The translations under genes and the position numbers were made by a program. A stretch of DNA of 64,000 bases from Blastomussa wellsi (taxonomy: Eukaryota > Cnidaria > Anthozoa > Scleractinia > Plerogyridae), in assembly GCA_947652115.1 (NCBI GenBank), contig OX393565.1:20407048-20471047 (forward strand), in the 5' to 3' direction. The notes beneath the pieces were generated by a model, which was not told the DNA's origin, made no database searches, and worked only from the letters and a program-made list of their open reading frames with translations. This document shows, piece by piece, positions 26,411-36,485 of the stretch. Numbering within the stretch: the first letter of the stretch is position 1; every line of letters starts with the position of its first letter.

Positions 26411-26686
26411 TGATGAACAATAATAAGCATGCAACCAGGGTAAGGCGTCTGTCTTTTCTCGGGTGCACATGAGAACGACATCTGAAATCCAGGCTAAGTA
26501 ATAATGGTCTCTCCACCACAACAGTAGGAAACCAGCTTGCACTGAGCTTTCAAGTCTTGCTAGTAATTTTGCTGTTATTGGACCTAGCCAACATCAACAT
26601 TTTTTTGGCTAGTAGAATCTGAGTTGTCACTGGGCTAGCAAGTTGAAAATTTAAGTGTCAAACCCTGGATTACTGTTGTATTTTCT

Positions 26687-26699
26687 TATTTCACAAATG
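26687..26699. repeat. LINE target-site duplication, left copy
   Basis: tatttcacaaatg, identical to 28167-28179; it abuts the LINE poly(A) end. Confidence 0.85.
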
Positions 26700-28166
26700 T
26701 TTTTTTATTGCATTGCACACAGCAATACTTTACTAAAAAGGACCTACAGTATAACACAACTAATTCACACTTACTCAAATACTTATAACACTAACGAACA
26801 TAGCAAAGTCACACCTATTTGAGCCTGACATGTTGTAAGTTATTCAACTACGTCTAGTATTTATATTGCCCACTTCTTCCTAAACATGTCTAAATAATTA
26901 GTTTTTGTACAGATATATTTTTCAGTCTCATACTTTAATCTGACTTTTGATTTAAAACCTTGTATACTTGTAAGTTCTTTATTCCTCTACATGCCCATAA
27001 ATAAATTTTTCCTATAAGTAACAGATAGTTAAGTAAGGGAAGTTCTTGTGTTAGAAGAACAATTAATATATCCTTCAAATTAAGATGTATCTGCTGTTTT
27101 GTCAAAGATAAGTAATATAATTCAAAATCTTTCCAGGAAGAAATTGAATAAGAGCAATCATAAAAGAAATACTGCATTGTTTCTGATTCATGTTTGCAGA
27201 AAAAACACAGATCATCTGTAATGTATCCGATTTTGTGTAAGTTTGAATTCATGTAAAGAATAGAGTTCAATACTTTGAACTGAAAGGCCGTGACATATGG
27301 CTCAAAGGCAACTGAATGGGGAAGAGAAAAAGCTTTTTTCAGTACCTCATCAGTTAAATTAAATTCACACTTCAATTTTCTCGTGTTATTTGGAAAGCAA
27401 GCCTTTTTACGGACAAAAAGAGAGTAATAGTCTTTTGATTTCTTTTTAGTTACATCAATTTTGAAAGATGGATTTAGGGCTGTATGATCTGGAGTATGAT
27501 AAGCACTCCTTAGATCGAGCGGTACAGAGTGGCGAAGACCGTTCCATTCCAGAAAGTACGTCTTCTGTATGTCTTTTGCGATTAGTTCGTAAAAATCGAT
27601 GTTATTAAGATCAAAACGCAAGAGTCCCACTGCCTGAATTCCATAATTAAAGTACCTTTTATAAAAAACTGGTTTGTTTATTCTTATTTCCTGGTTATTC
27701 CAAATTCGATAAAGCCAATTAGTCTCAACTGCATTATCTTTCCGAAATTCAGACCACCATTTCAATAACTCCATATAGAATTGAGAACTGATAGTTAAGT
27801 CTTTGACGTTATAGTTGCAATTAAAAAGAAGCAGACCACCTGCTTCTTTTATAAGATATTCTAAAGAATTTTTCCATGTGCCAGAATTATCGCCAAAGAT
27901 TCTTTTCAGCCAGGCGAGACAGAGGGATTTAACCATGCTTTCAATATCAACCATTTTGATCCCTCCTCCTTCATAATCATTTATGGCAGATTTTCTAGTT
28001 ATTTTGTCTTTACCTTTCCATAAAAAGTTGTAAATCAAATGGTTTAATTCTTTAATTATATTTTCACGGGTAGGTAATAAAGATGGCATGTACACAAACT
28101 TCGGAAGCAGCAAAGATTTAATTATAGTCACCTTTCCATAAAGGGATAATCCTCTGGAGGACCAGA
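26700..28166 (-). mobile_element. 5'-truncated LINE (L1/Tx1-like ORF2 3' end)
   Basis: The minus-strand frame from about 28166 to the stop at 26935 encodes the post-RT region of a non-LTR retrotransposon ORF2: KVTIIKSLLLPKFVYMPSLL, then FLWKGKDKITRKSAINDYEG and GGIKMVDI. Near the C-terminus is a Cys-rich motif CFFCKHESETMQYFF. The RT catalytic part is missing. A 3' UTR of about 230 bp ends in aataaaaaaa at 26700. Both edges are marked by the same 13-bp sequence (tatttcacaaatg at 26687-26699 and 28167-28179), the target-site duplication of reverse-transcription-primed insertion. It lies about 200 bp downstream of the torsin gene stop, in the same orientation. Confidence 0.88.
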
Positions 28167-28179
28167 TATTTCACAAATG
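28167..28179. repeat. LINE target-site duplication, right copy
   Basis: tatttcacaaatg, identical to 26687-26699; it abuts the truncated 5' end of the LINE. Confidence 0.85.
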
Positions 28180-28373
28180 CTGATATCAACATTTTCCAAA
28201 CAGATTACGGGACATCATTTCTGTCATAAGATTCTGAAGGAGTTAGTTTAAGTGAGACTGCTATTCCTGCAACCATCAAATCCTTGGCTCTAACAGCCTG
28301 TACCCTTGAACTTGTAATAACAGCGAGATAACTCTATCACTGCCAAGAGTTTTGGGAAAAGTCTCTTCATTGT

Positions 28374-30434
28374 TTAGCCCATGACAACATCTACTCTGGA
28401 GGAAACCTTTTTACATCCAGATACTGAAAAGAATTCATACTGGTCAGGGAAGTACTCCATTTGATCTGCCATCTCTATAACTAAAGCCTCCTTCACTAGA
28501 AACCCTTTCTTGTTAAGATCCCTTCTGATACACTGCTTTACATGTTTTCTCTCCAAAGGAAGAAATGGAACCATGTGATCAATCACTTCTGACTTCAAAA
28601 GGTCTGCAAACCAAACATTTAGCCTACTCTTAGAAATGCCATGGAAAATCATTTCCAGTTCGCTTAACGTCAGAGATTCTCTCAATTTTCCCTGGAGAAC
28701 GTGCTTCATTACATGCTGATTGATTGCCTCACCACCAGAATTGGACAGAAAAATAAATATTACATTTCCATAGCCAGCCTCCGCTTTTTTGCCTCGGTAG
28801 TCTAAGATGGCTGCTTTGATTGTATCCATCATGCCGAGGTGAATTTTGTCCATTTCATCAAAAATAAACAAGCCACCCTTTCTACAGTGTGATATATTTC
28901 CCTGAATCCATCTCTGCAATTGTTTGTTGTAGATTTCAACCTCAGATTCATGAGGAAAATGAAGGGGAATAAAAAACTTGTGTACAAAGGGGCTGTGTGC
29001 CTTGCGCTTGAAGAAATGTTCCGTAATAATATTGCTGACAAAGTTCTTGCCAATTCCAGTCCAACCGTGAAAGGACATGACAAGTGGTTTACGAATGCCA
29101 TTCTTGTTGAAGTGATTCTTCAGTGCAGAAGTCACGATCTTCTGAGCAATGTGTTGACCGTATAGTTCAGCCTTGAGGGCAATCCCAATTCCTGAAATAT
29201 TCTTGCTGAATTCGCTATCAAGACAGAAGCCATGAGGGTTAACATGAAAGTATAATGATAATGATAATGTACACAATGCAAAAAATATGCACATTCTCAT
29301 AATACAGCCCTTGCTATAGTGCGGCTTCGGTTTGGACTCCTGATTAGCACCATGTGGAGGTTGTTGCAATGTTTCCTTGTCTCTTTTGACATGGCATTCT
29401 GTGGAACTGCTATCCTCGTCATCACTAAAAGAAAACTTAGATGTTTTTTTCTTTAATGGCAAACGGTTTCGTACCACTGTATTTGGCATGGAAACATCTT
29501 CATTTTTCTTTGAGTTTTTCTGGCAATTTGATTGGTTGTCACAACTGCTAATTTTACTATCAGACAGCTGATCACTGGCTGTTAAGTCGATAACTTGAAT
29601 AGCTTTCTTTGTTGGCACTAAGCATAGTTTGTTACTATTCTGGACAGGATTCTGAGTTGTTGCAGTACTGCTTCTTTCACACCAGTCGCAATCAGATTCA
29701 TCCAGTGGAATATACCACATGTTATAATCAGCCTGATCGTCCAGGCAACTAAACAATTTTAACACATTCCTGCTCGATTTTTCAGCCACTTTAGTCGATG
29801 AGGTACTATCATCTGCTGATCTTAACTGTGAGTTACCTTCAAAATTCAATCCTCGGCTCAAACCGGTTTGACCAGTTTTACCAGTCTTCCCATGTCTATC
29901 AGACGGTCCAAAAGGAAATAATTCGTTGGGTCTACCAAACGAAGGGCAAGACATGTGCCTTGATAAAGGGCTGAACAAGTGGCTCTTCTTGGGGCTTTTG
30001 TTCGCTTCCTTTGTCTCTCGAATATGCTTCGCAGCAAGATTTCTTGTGAGGTCGATATCCTTGAGGCCAACCGCACGAGAGCGTTTCCCTATCACGAGTG
30101 AATTTGATCGAGGAATGAGCTCCTTCGACGATTCTGTTTGTATACCGCCTTCCTGGTATGCCATACTGCCTTGAGAATGCAACCCAAGGCTAGCTGAAGG
30201 CGAAGAATGCGAAAATGAAGCGTTTTTAGCCCACGGAAAAGGCGACTCCAGTGAACTTGAGCTCGAGTCTGTTATGGTAATCACATTTGATTCGTGGTTC
30301 TCTTCGTCGGAATCAAATCGTGGGTCGTGATCGCTTTCTTGGCTCCGTGGACTCCATTCTTCTTCTGGTTTTTCGCGATACCATGAAGAATCGGCTGAAG
30401 AAAAATTACTTTGGAAATCTCGTCGTGAAGACAT
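28374..30434 (-). CDS. torsin-type AAA+ ATPase with long N-terminal region and membrane anchor (single exon)
   Basis: Torsins are AAA+ proteins of the ER and nuclear-envelope lumen, activated by LAP1/LULL1. This 686-residue protein has a C-terminal torsin domain (about 420-686): Walker A GWTGIGKN (457-464), Walker B LFIFDEMDK (522-530), a sensor-1 region FLSNSGG (562-568) and the torsin C-terminal GCKKV (673-677). Before it is one hydrophobic segment (about 379-398) that predicts a type II anchor, like human TOR4A. Residues 1-375 are Ser- and charge-rich and probably disordered. They contain VIDLT (282-286), a match to SUMO-interacting motifs, a second VITI followed by Ser/Asp, and a basic KKKTSK patch. 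Human torsins are about 290-425 residues, so the extension is unusual. There are no introns. A TOR4A-like or cnidarian-specific torsin is the best call. Confidence 0.85.
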   Translation of the reverse strand: MSSRRDFQSNFSSADSSWYREKPEEEWSPRSQESDHDPRFDSDEENHESNVITITDSSSSSLESPFPWAKNASFSHSSPSASLGLHSQGSMAYQEGGIQTESSKELIPRSNSLVIGKRSRAVGLKDIDLTRNLAAKHIRETKEANKSPKKSHLFSPLSRHMSCPSFGRPNELFPFGPSDRHGKTGKTGQTGLSRGLNFEGNSQLRSADDSTSSTKVAEKSSRNVLKLFSCLDDQADYNMWYIPLDESDCDWCERSSTATTQNPVQNSNKLCLVPTKKAIQVIDLTASDQLSDSKISSCDNQSNCQKNSKKNEDVSMPNTVVRNRLPLKKKTSKFSFSDDEDSSSTECHVKRDKETLQQPPHGANQESKPKPHYSKGCIMRMCIFFALCTLSLSLYFHVNPHGFCLDSEFSKNISGIGIALKAELYGQHIAQKIVTSALKNHFNKNGIRKPLVMSFHGWTGIGKNFVSNIITEHFFKRKAHSPFVHKFFIPLHFPHESEVEIYNKQLQRWIQGNISHCRKGGLFIFDEMDKIHLGMMDTIKAAILDYRGKKAEAGYGNVIFIFLSNSGGEAINQHVMKHVLQGKLRESLTLSELEMIFHGISKSRLNVWFADLLKSEVIDHMVPFLPLERKHVKQCIRRDLNKKGFLVKEALVIEMADQMEYFPDQYEFFSVSGCKKVSSRVDVVMG

Positions 30435-31357
30435 CGTCCGTCACCGATTTTCGGTGAAATTGAAATGAACCATGTTCCCGCCGCAAATGAAGAAGGGTCT
30501 GGGAAAGAGTGGACCTTCTGAATGGTGATTGGTTGTGGTTTTGGAAATTTGAAACGGGGGGCTTAGGGGATCAGAACCTCCCGTTTTCCACCCCTTACTC
30601 AGAAGTTCCGTCTCTTTTTGTCATTTCCTTTTGACAAATATTCAATGTTGCAAAAATTTTTCTGATTTCTCCTGGTTCTCGCCACCATCGAAATCCTGCT
30701 TCTTGACCCCTCTCCTCTTGCCTCTCGCTTCCAATTCAGCTGGGTTCCCACCCCCTGTCCCCCTTCACTATGTCATACAGGAGTAGACAAATGTATTTCC
30801 TGCCCACAGATGTGTTTCCAGCCGAAAGCATATTAGGACTAAATGCTGTGCACAGGGCCAAAGGGAGAGCCCACATAGGTTTTTCTTCAGAAAAAATCAA
30901 TTTCGTTCAACTGGGGAATACTTTCCCAACCGAATTTCCTTTTTTCCCATTTTGGGCTAGACAAGGCGACTGCCTTGTCTTGCCTCTTGTTAGCTACGAC
31001 CCTGACAAGTATAAAATTTATACTTGAGGCTGTACAACAGGAGGAAATGTTCCCTGTGATTTTTAATATTCATTTACAGCCAAGAAAACATTTCTACCCA
31101 AATGGATTGATTGTAAAAAAAAAATCCCAAGTAAAGGGAGAAAATGTGCATATCAGCATTTCCGTGAGTTTACAATATTTACATATCGCCAAGATTCAGG
31201 CCAACTATTTTTGGTCAGAACAGTCCTCAATTAAGCTACTTAACATATCAATTACAATGGTTTTCGGATGCATCTTCGCAAATGGTAGACATGAACTACG
31301 TCTTCAGACTAAAGTCTTTCCTAGATATTAGATATTAGTGATTTCTGGTCGTAATTA
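30435..31357. other. intergenic, upstream of torsin-type gene
   Basis: It holds the torsin-type promoter (minus strand), with no clear TATA box. The frames at 30770-31331 are short and low in complexity and are not supported as genes. Confidence 0.5.
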
Positions 31358-31923
31358 CAGTGAAACCCGAAGACTGTGCGCACCTAAAATTATTTCTGGA
31401 ATGTTGTTTCTCAACCAATCAGATGCGAGATGAAACTGCAAGACGTGACTGCCAAGGTTTGGATTAGTCACAAAACAACAAGTTGGCTTTTCCTTCCATG
31501 AAAATACTGTCAAAAAATACTGAAATTGTCCTCATTGTTCTATTTCTGAGCTTATACATTAAAGAAAAGAATAATCTCTACTGATATTTCACTAAAAAGA
31601 GATGCTACATTCGCTCTCAGATGCACTGTCTGGCTGTGTCTGATCATGTTTGCTCGATAAAACATCTCTTCAGTGAAATATCCTTCATAGCTATTCTCTC
31701 AAATATAATACAATATTAACAAATCTAGCATTGTTAATGGCAAAATTGTGGAACATGAGGCCAACACGTCATTTAATGACTAACTGCACCTTTCAGCAAA
31801 TTACTCTAGCGGTTCGCCCCGGTTGAGTATTGTGGTTTCATCTTGCATCTGATTGATCGCAAAACAACAAACATTATATTCCAGAAATAATTTTAGGTGC
31901 TCATGGTTTTTCGGGTTTCACTG
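31358..31923. mobile_element. Tc1/mariner-type MITE, 566 bp, TA-flanked
   Basis: It opens cagtgaaacccgaa and closes ttcgggtttcactg. The TIRs extend about 47 bp with few mismatches (cacctaaaattatttctgga is shared on the inner side). TA dinucleotides flank both ends (31356-31357, 31924-31925), as expected for Tc1/mariner insertion. It is non-coding and lies just 3' of the HDHD3-like stop, probably inside or next to its 3' UTR. Confidence 0.85.
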
Positions 31924-31966
31924 TAATGTAGCCAAATTATTGCACTAAGCAGTTTGTTTCAATATT

Positions 31967-32668
31967 TCAAAGTGCTTGTATAGGATTGAGATCCTGAATG
32001 ATATGATCAGGGCAAACATTGTCTTTTGAAAAGTCCCTGTGAAACCTGTCAACAATCAATGATCTCATTCCCAGCTCAATAGCTGGTTTATAATCCAAAT
32101 CAACATTATCACCAACATGGAGAGCTTCTCCAGGCTTCACACGAAAATGAGATAAAACAAGCTCAAAAATTTCTGGTGATGGCTTGCACATCCCTTCATC
32201 GAAAGAACATGCAATAAAGGAGAAGTAGTCTTTCAAACCCAGGCTTTGAAGAATGGCATCAAGCCGTTCGTCAAAGTTAGATATAACGGCAAGATGGTAG
32301 TTCCTCTTCTTTAAATGCTCCAGTACACCAAAAGTTTCAGGATAAACTTGCCAATAAGCTGCAGTTGAAAATTCCCCATACAATGCTGAGGAAATACTGG
32401 CTAGCGTTGCTTCATCGTGGTATCCAGCAGAACGGAACGTTTGTGTAACCACTCCATGCCACCATTTTTCGGCTGTCTTTGAATTTTTTGCGCCAAAGTT
32501 TGGAAATGTTCTGTAGAATTCTCGAAATGAGTGTTTGAACGAGTCATTCAAAGGTTTCGGTTTTATGTTTACACCAAAACGAGCCGCTACATTACTGTAT
32601 AGCTCTCCGGGAGAGCCTCGGACATGAAATAATGTATTACAAGCGTCAAATGTGATTAATCGTAACAT
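31967..32668 (-). CDS. HDHD3: HDHD3-like HAD-superfamily hydrolase
   Basis: A 233-residue haloacid-dehalogenase-type hydrolase, single exon. Motif I is TFDACNTLF (nucleophile Asp within DxxxT, as in the dehalogenase-like branch). Motif II is AVISNFDERL. A motif III Lys occurs in MCKPSPEIF, and motif IV is HVGDNVDLDYKPA. The length matches HDHD3 (human 251), whose substrate is not well established. The start is the ATG at 32668-32666; the frame stays open 15 codons further upstream, but only to a GTG. Human HDHD3 shares the FPNYG/WW.VV and LAVISNFD.RL blocks seen here (FPNFG, WWHGVV, LAVISNFDERL). Confidence 0.88.
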   Translation of the reverse strand: MLRLITFDACNTLFHVRGSPGELYSNVAARFGVNIKPKPLNDSFKHSFREFYRTFPNFGAKNSKTAEKWWHGVVTQTFRSAGYHDEATLASISSALYGEFSTAAYWQVYPETFGVLEHLKKRNYHLAVISNFDERLDAILQSLGLKDYFSFIACSFDEGMCKPSPEIFELVLSHFRVKPGEALHVGDNVDLDYKPAIELGMRSLIVDRFHRDFSKDNVCPDHIIQDLNPIQAL

Positions 32669-33865
32669 GCCGTCAATAAAAACGCCAATATAAACGGAAA
32701 CGTATCTTGTCACATCAACAAAACGTCGCCATCTTTCTTTTAACCACCCTGAAAAGACTGGGATCTAAAGAGGACAAGCCCGAGGGTTCAAGGGACAAGG
32801 ATGGGACTTGATTTGGGGAAGCTTAGCATGGGACATGTGTTGGGGAAGGGGAAGGGGACTACGAAATCTGCACCGGGACAAGCACAAGAAGACTACAAAA
32901 TGGCCGGGGTTTACTTCTCCTTTTTCTCTTGCCGAACATCGATGCATCTGCTGTGATGCATAAAGCGAAAACTGGGCGACGCAAAGAGACAAGCTCTCGC
33001 GCCCAAGCCTCGCTGGTCCTCTAAGGTCCATTTTTTGGTAGCCCAGTACGTGTCTGCGGGCCATTCCATTTTATATCCACACCCCCACCCATCCCCCAAA
33101 CCCCGTGGACGAAATTTTCTGAATTTTGTTCTTTGATTGAATATTTCCCGAAAAGACTGTTTGTCTTATCCCCACCGTTACTGAAAAGGGGTGGCTACGC
33201 GGTACAGTACTTGGAAAGATTTGAATTCAAGATGGCGATGTATCTTAAAGGGACACTGTCTTTGATCTTTAATCATGGTACTCCTAAAACAGTAATGACT
33301 ATACTAGGAGGAATAGTTACAGAATAATAAATAATTTACATAAAATGTAGGATAAAATAACATAATAAATAAGGTAATAAAAACTTAGATAAAAACAAGG
33401 TAATATAAATAATGTAATATAAAATTTGTATGAACTAATCCGACCTAATAAATGAGAGAGCATTTGATTTAAATGTGTCTAAGTTATCAATATTTGCGAA
33501 GCTCAGAGGTATATTGTTCCATAAAGCAATTGTCTCGGATATATTTGCTCACGGATATATTTGCGTAAAACTGTTATAACTCCCTACATTTATGTAATAA
33601 GAACTTGATTATCTCTAACTAAACGATTAAAAGCAATTTCTTGAAGAAAGGCCACGCTGAAGCAACATTTTTGCAAAATTTTAACGATTTTAGAGCCAAA
33701 CTTGAACCTTTGAAAAACTGACATTCTGGCGCTTTTTCAAAAATTTATATCACAATCCGTTTCCATCCTTGCCATCGTAAGCCATCCTCGCTTCCTAATG
33801 GGTTCTAATCATTTGTCGTACGCGGTTCACGGAAAAAAATAAATTCAAGATGGCGAATTATCTTA
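32669..33865. other. intergenic, no gene seen
   Basis: Upstream region of the HDHD3-like gene. Fragments such as ggctacgcggtac (near 33190) resemble the ends of the neighbouring MITE at 33866. No supported coding frame. Confidence 0.5.
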
Positions 33866-33966
33866 AGTAGCTGGCTACGCGGTACGCAGAACGCTGAAAT
33901 AAAAAAAATTAAAGATGGCGATATATCTTAAGTTACTGGCTACGTGCTAGGCGGAAAATATAAGCA

Positions 33967-34026
<60 letters not shown>
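33967..34026. repeat. (ATT)n microsatellite
   Basis: About 20 ATT units inside the 33866-34465 element. Confidence 0.95.
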
Positions 34027-34043
34027 TTGCGCGTCACGTTTTA

Positions 34044-34231
34044 GGGCCTGATTACATGGACCGGGCTGGCCCGGTTAGCCGGGCTTGTTTCAGTTTACCG
34101 AGATCTCGGTACCTCTGTTAAACGCAACAAAAATCAACTTCGCGATTACATGACAACTGGGCCAGCCCAGTTAGCCGACAAAGAAACCCACCCCGGCAAA
34201 CCGGGCCAGCCCGGCTCATGTCATCAGGCCC
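34044..34231. repeat. nested MITE, 188 bp, TTA-flanked
   Basis: The left end gggcctgattacatg and the inner ccgggctggcccggtt are inverted at the right (aaccgggccagcccgg, catgtcatcaggccc). TTA flanks both sides. Confidence 0.8.
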
Positions 34232-34792
34232 TTAGAACGAGAACTACAACAGGAATTTTTTTTTTGTCCCGTCGTTTTAATGACAATCGATCAGTGCTTA
34301 CTTCGCACGTCATCATTTTACAACGAGAAACACTCTCTTCTGCTTTCGCTTCAAATACATGACGCCATTTTCAATTCGCAATTTGGGGGGCTTATTGTTA
34401 CTTGAATAAATTACATACTTCAACTTGAATTTATTAGTTTCTGCGTACCGCGTAGCCGGCTACGTGAAATTTATACCTCGAGTGGTGGGATATTCTGCCG
34501 TTTAAGCCCTATTTTACTAACGTATGTAAACTTAGTAAGTTCCCATCGATAAACTTTCTGCCTAGATGCGTATTGATCAGAAATAAACAGATGAAGTGGT
34601 GTTTGATAGTCGCAATTAATAATTGACTCATTACTCCTCTGCATTGTTTTGCGCAAACGAAAGCGCAAGCTAGGCAGGTCTTCGCAAGTTCTTATCGACA
34701 ATCTGGAATTTTTGTGTCAGTTTCGAGCCACTAAGTATAAGAACATATTATATATCAAATTGCAGTGATCATTGACTTTTATAACATTTGGT

Positions 34793-34808
34793 GGCTCCTA
34801 AAGGAGCC
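34793..34808 (-). terminator. histone 3' stem-loop, left H2B
   Basis: Minus strand ggctcctttaggagcc: a 6-bp stem and 4-base loop, the SLBP/U7-dependent 3' end signal, 34 bp past the stop codon. Confidence 0.95.
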
Positions 34809-34841
34809 GTTTTGTTTTGGCGGGAAACCCACTAAGTGAGT

Positions 34842-35213
34842 TTACTTGCTGCTGGTGTACTTGGTCACAGCCTTGGTGCCTTCACTGACTGCGTGTTTGG
34901 CCAGTTCACCGGGCAGAAGCAGCCTGATGGCGGTCTGGATCTCACGGGAGCTGATGGTTGATTTCTTGTTGTAGTGGGCAAGGCGGGAAGCTTCGGTAGC
35001 GATGCGCTCGAAGATGTCGTTGACGAACGAATTCATGATGCCCATGGCTTTACTGGAGATACCAGTGTCAGGGTGAACTTGCTTCAACACCTTGTAGATG
35101 TAGATAGCATAGCTTTCCTTTCTCTTTCCCCTTCTCTTCTTCTTTCCATCAGCCGCGGCCTTTGCCTTTCCGGCTTTCTTCTCGCCTTTCTTTCCTGCTA
35201 CTTTGGGTGCCAT
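34842..35213 (-). CDS. H2B: histone H2B
   Basis: 123 residues. Basic N-tail ([18 protein letters not shown]) and the histone fold with [30 protein letters not shown] and the C-terminal AVTKYTSSK. Intron-less and followed by the histone stem-loop, so it is replication-dependent. It is divergent from H2A at 35536 across 322 bp with a TATA box at 35261-35270 (minus). Its mirror copy at 42828 encodes an identical protein. Confidence 0.98.
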   Translation of the reverse strand: MAPKVAGKKGEKKAGKAKAAADGKKKRRGKRKESYAIYIYKVLKQVHPDTGISSKAMGIMNSFVNDIFERIATEASRLAHYNKKSTISSREIQTAIRLLLPGELAKHAVSEGTKAVTKYTSSK

Positions 35214-35535
35214 GTCTGATGATCAGAATGCTTTGAAATAACTTACAACGCGTTTCATCGTCTATTTATACTAGAAAGAGTGAAAGATCAATTAACATGC
35301 GGATCGAAATCTGCAGCTTCTGATTGGTCAGCCTTGCAGTGTATTTCAATAGTAACTTATGTTGTTTGCATGTCATTTTCTTTTCACAATAGCCCTTTGA
35401 AATGCCATCTTTCAACAAAGTTCTGATTGGTGGTTTTGGATCCTTCTTGCATAAAAAATGATCTATAAATATTGAACCCTGCACAATTTATAATTAATCT
35501 TCCACAAGTTTTGTGAAAGCAAATTCAAATCAATC
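35214..35535. promoter_or_regulatory. divergent H2B/H2A promoter, left arm
   Basis: 322 bp with two TATA boxes pointing apart: TATAAATAG on the minus strand (35261-35270) for H2B and TATAAATA (35464-35471) for H2A. CCAAT-type elements appear (ccaatcagaa sense in the mirror copy, ttctgattgg here). Confidence 0.85.
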
Positions 35536-35916
35536 ATGTCTGGTCGCGGTAAAGGAAAAGCAAAAGGTACCAAGTCCAAGAGCCGCTCATCCCGAGCAGG
35601 GCTTCAGTTCCCGGTTGGTCGTATCCACCGTCTTCTCCGCAAAGGCAACTATGGCGAGCGTGTTGGCGCCGGTGCTCCAGTGTACTTGGCTGCTGTGCTC
35701 GAGTATTTGAGCGCTGAGATCCTCGAGTTGGCGGGCAACGCTGCTCGTGACAACAAGAAGACAAGAATCATCCCCCGTCACCTTCAGCTGGCTGTTCGTA
35801 ATGACGAGGAGTTGAACAAACTGCTCGCCGGTGTCACCATCGCACAGGGAGGAGTTCTTCCCAACATCCAAGCTGTGCTTCTGCCCAAGAAGAGCGAGAA
35901 GAAACCCAAAGCTTAA
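35536..35916 (+). CDS. H2A: histone H2A
   Basis: 126 residues: [20 protein letters not shown] tail, [19 protein letters not shown], the acidic-patch region ([22 protein letters not shown]) and a KKSEKKPKA tail. There is no C-terminal SQ(E/D) motif, so this is canonical H2A rather than H2A.X. Stem-loop at 35941. Identical to the protein at 42125-42505. Confidence 0.98.
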   Translation: MSGRGKGKAKGTKSKSRSSRAGLQFPVGRIHRLLRKGNYGERVGAGAPVYLAAVLEYLSAEILELAGNAARDNKKTRIIPRHLQLAVRNDEELNKLLAGVTIAQGGVLPNIQAVLLPKKSEKKPKA

Positions 35917-35940
35917 ACAAGCTGCAATTTACAAACAAAC

Positions 35941-35956
35941 GGCTCCTTTAGGAGCC
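35941..35956 (+). terminator. histone 3' stem-loop, left H2A
   Basis: ggctcctttaggagcc, followed by accaaatgtc; 24 bp past the stop codon. Confidence 0.95.
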
Positions 35957-36485
35957 ACCAAATGTCAAAAAAAGTTATGATCAACAAAACTATTCCATGG
36001 TGAACTTATGAATTGCGCCAAAGTCTACCAAATTAAATACTACCGGTTTTTGAATTGAAGTATCGTAATCCTTTTGAATTCTTTTCTGTGATCCATATAA
36101 ACGCACAAAACTGTATTTGGAAACGATAAGATTTAAAAGCTCTTTCTTATACAAGAGTGCTTAAGAGCCAACACCCCAATTACTGCCTTTCTTTCTCGTA
36201 CAACCTAGATTTTTGAGCCCATGCGATCTGCCTTTCGTAACCCAGAATTTTATTTGTTTATTTAGTCCTCGTGTCGACCGTATGCCCGCGAGTGCAAATG
36301 GAAATTCGGTTCACTGTTATTGCTTCATTATGCTAATGTAGAATCCACGCGATAGTGCACATGGAACAGGTTTACGCAAAAAAGGCGCCGAAATTGAAAC
36401 TTTGATCGTTTCGTCAGCTTACAACAAGCTTACTCATTTCAAACTGAATTCGGTCAAGTTTTATTGTTTAGTTCACCGACAGTGA

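Larger units (their letters stand above)
18488..26686. other. 8.2-kb gene-poor intergenic region
   Basis: It begins with the TTLL12-type 3' UTR (AATAAA at 18573-18578). The rest is AT-rich with small inverted-repeat elements (20332-20611, 24986-25160, 26246-26410) and long G or C runs (near 20860, 22890, 25710 and 25750). All open frames here are short and resemble no protein family I recognise. A long non-coding RNA cannot be excluded from sequence alone. Confidence 0.55.
33866..34465. mobile_element. 600-bp non-autonomous element with ~25-bp TIRs
   Basis: The left end has ggctacgcggtacgcag and the right end ctgcgtaccgcgtagcc. It contains an (ATT)n tract and a second complete MITE (34044-34231), so at least two transposition layers are stacked. 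Confidence 0.7.
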
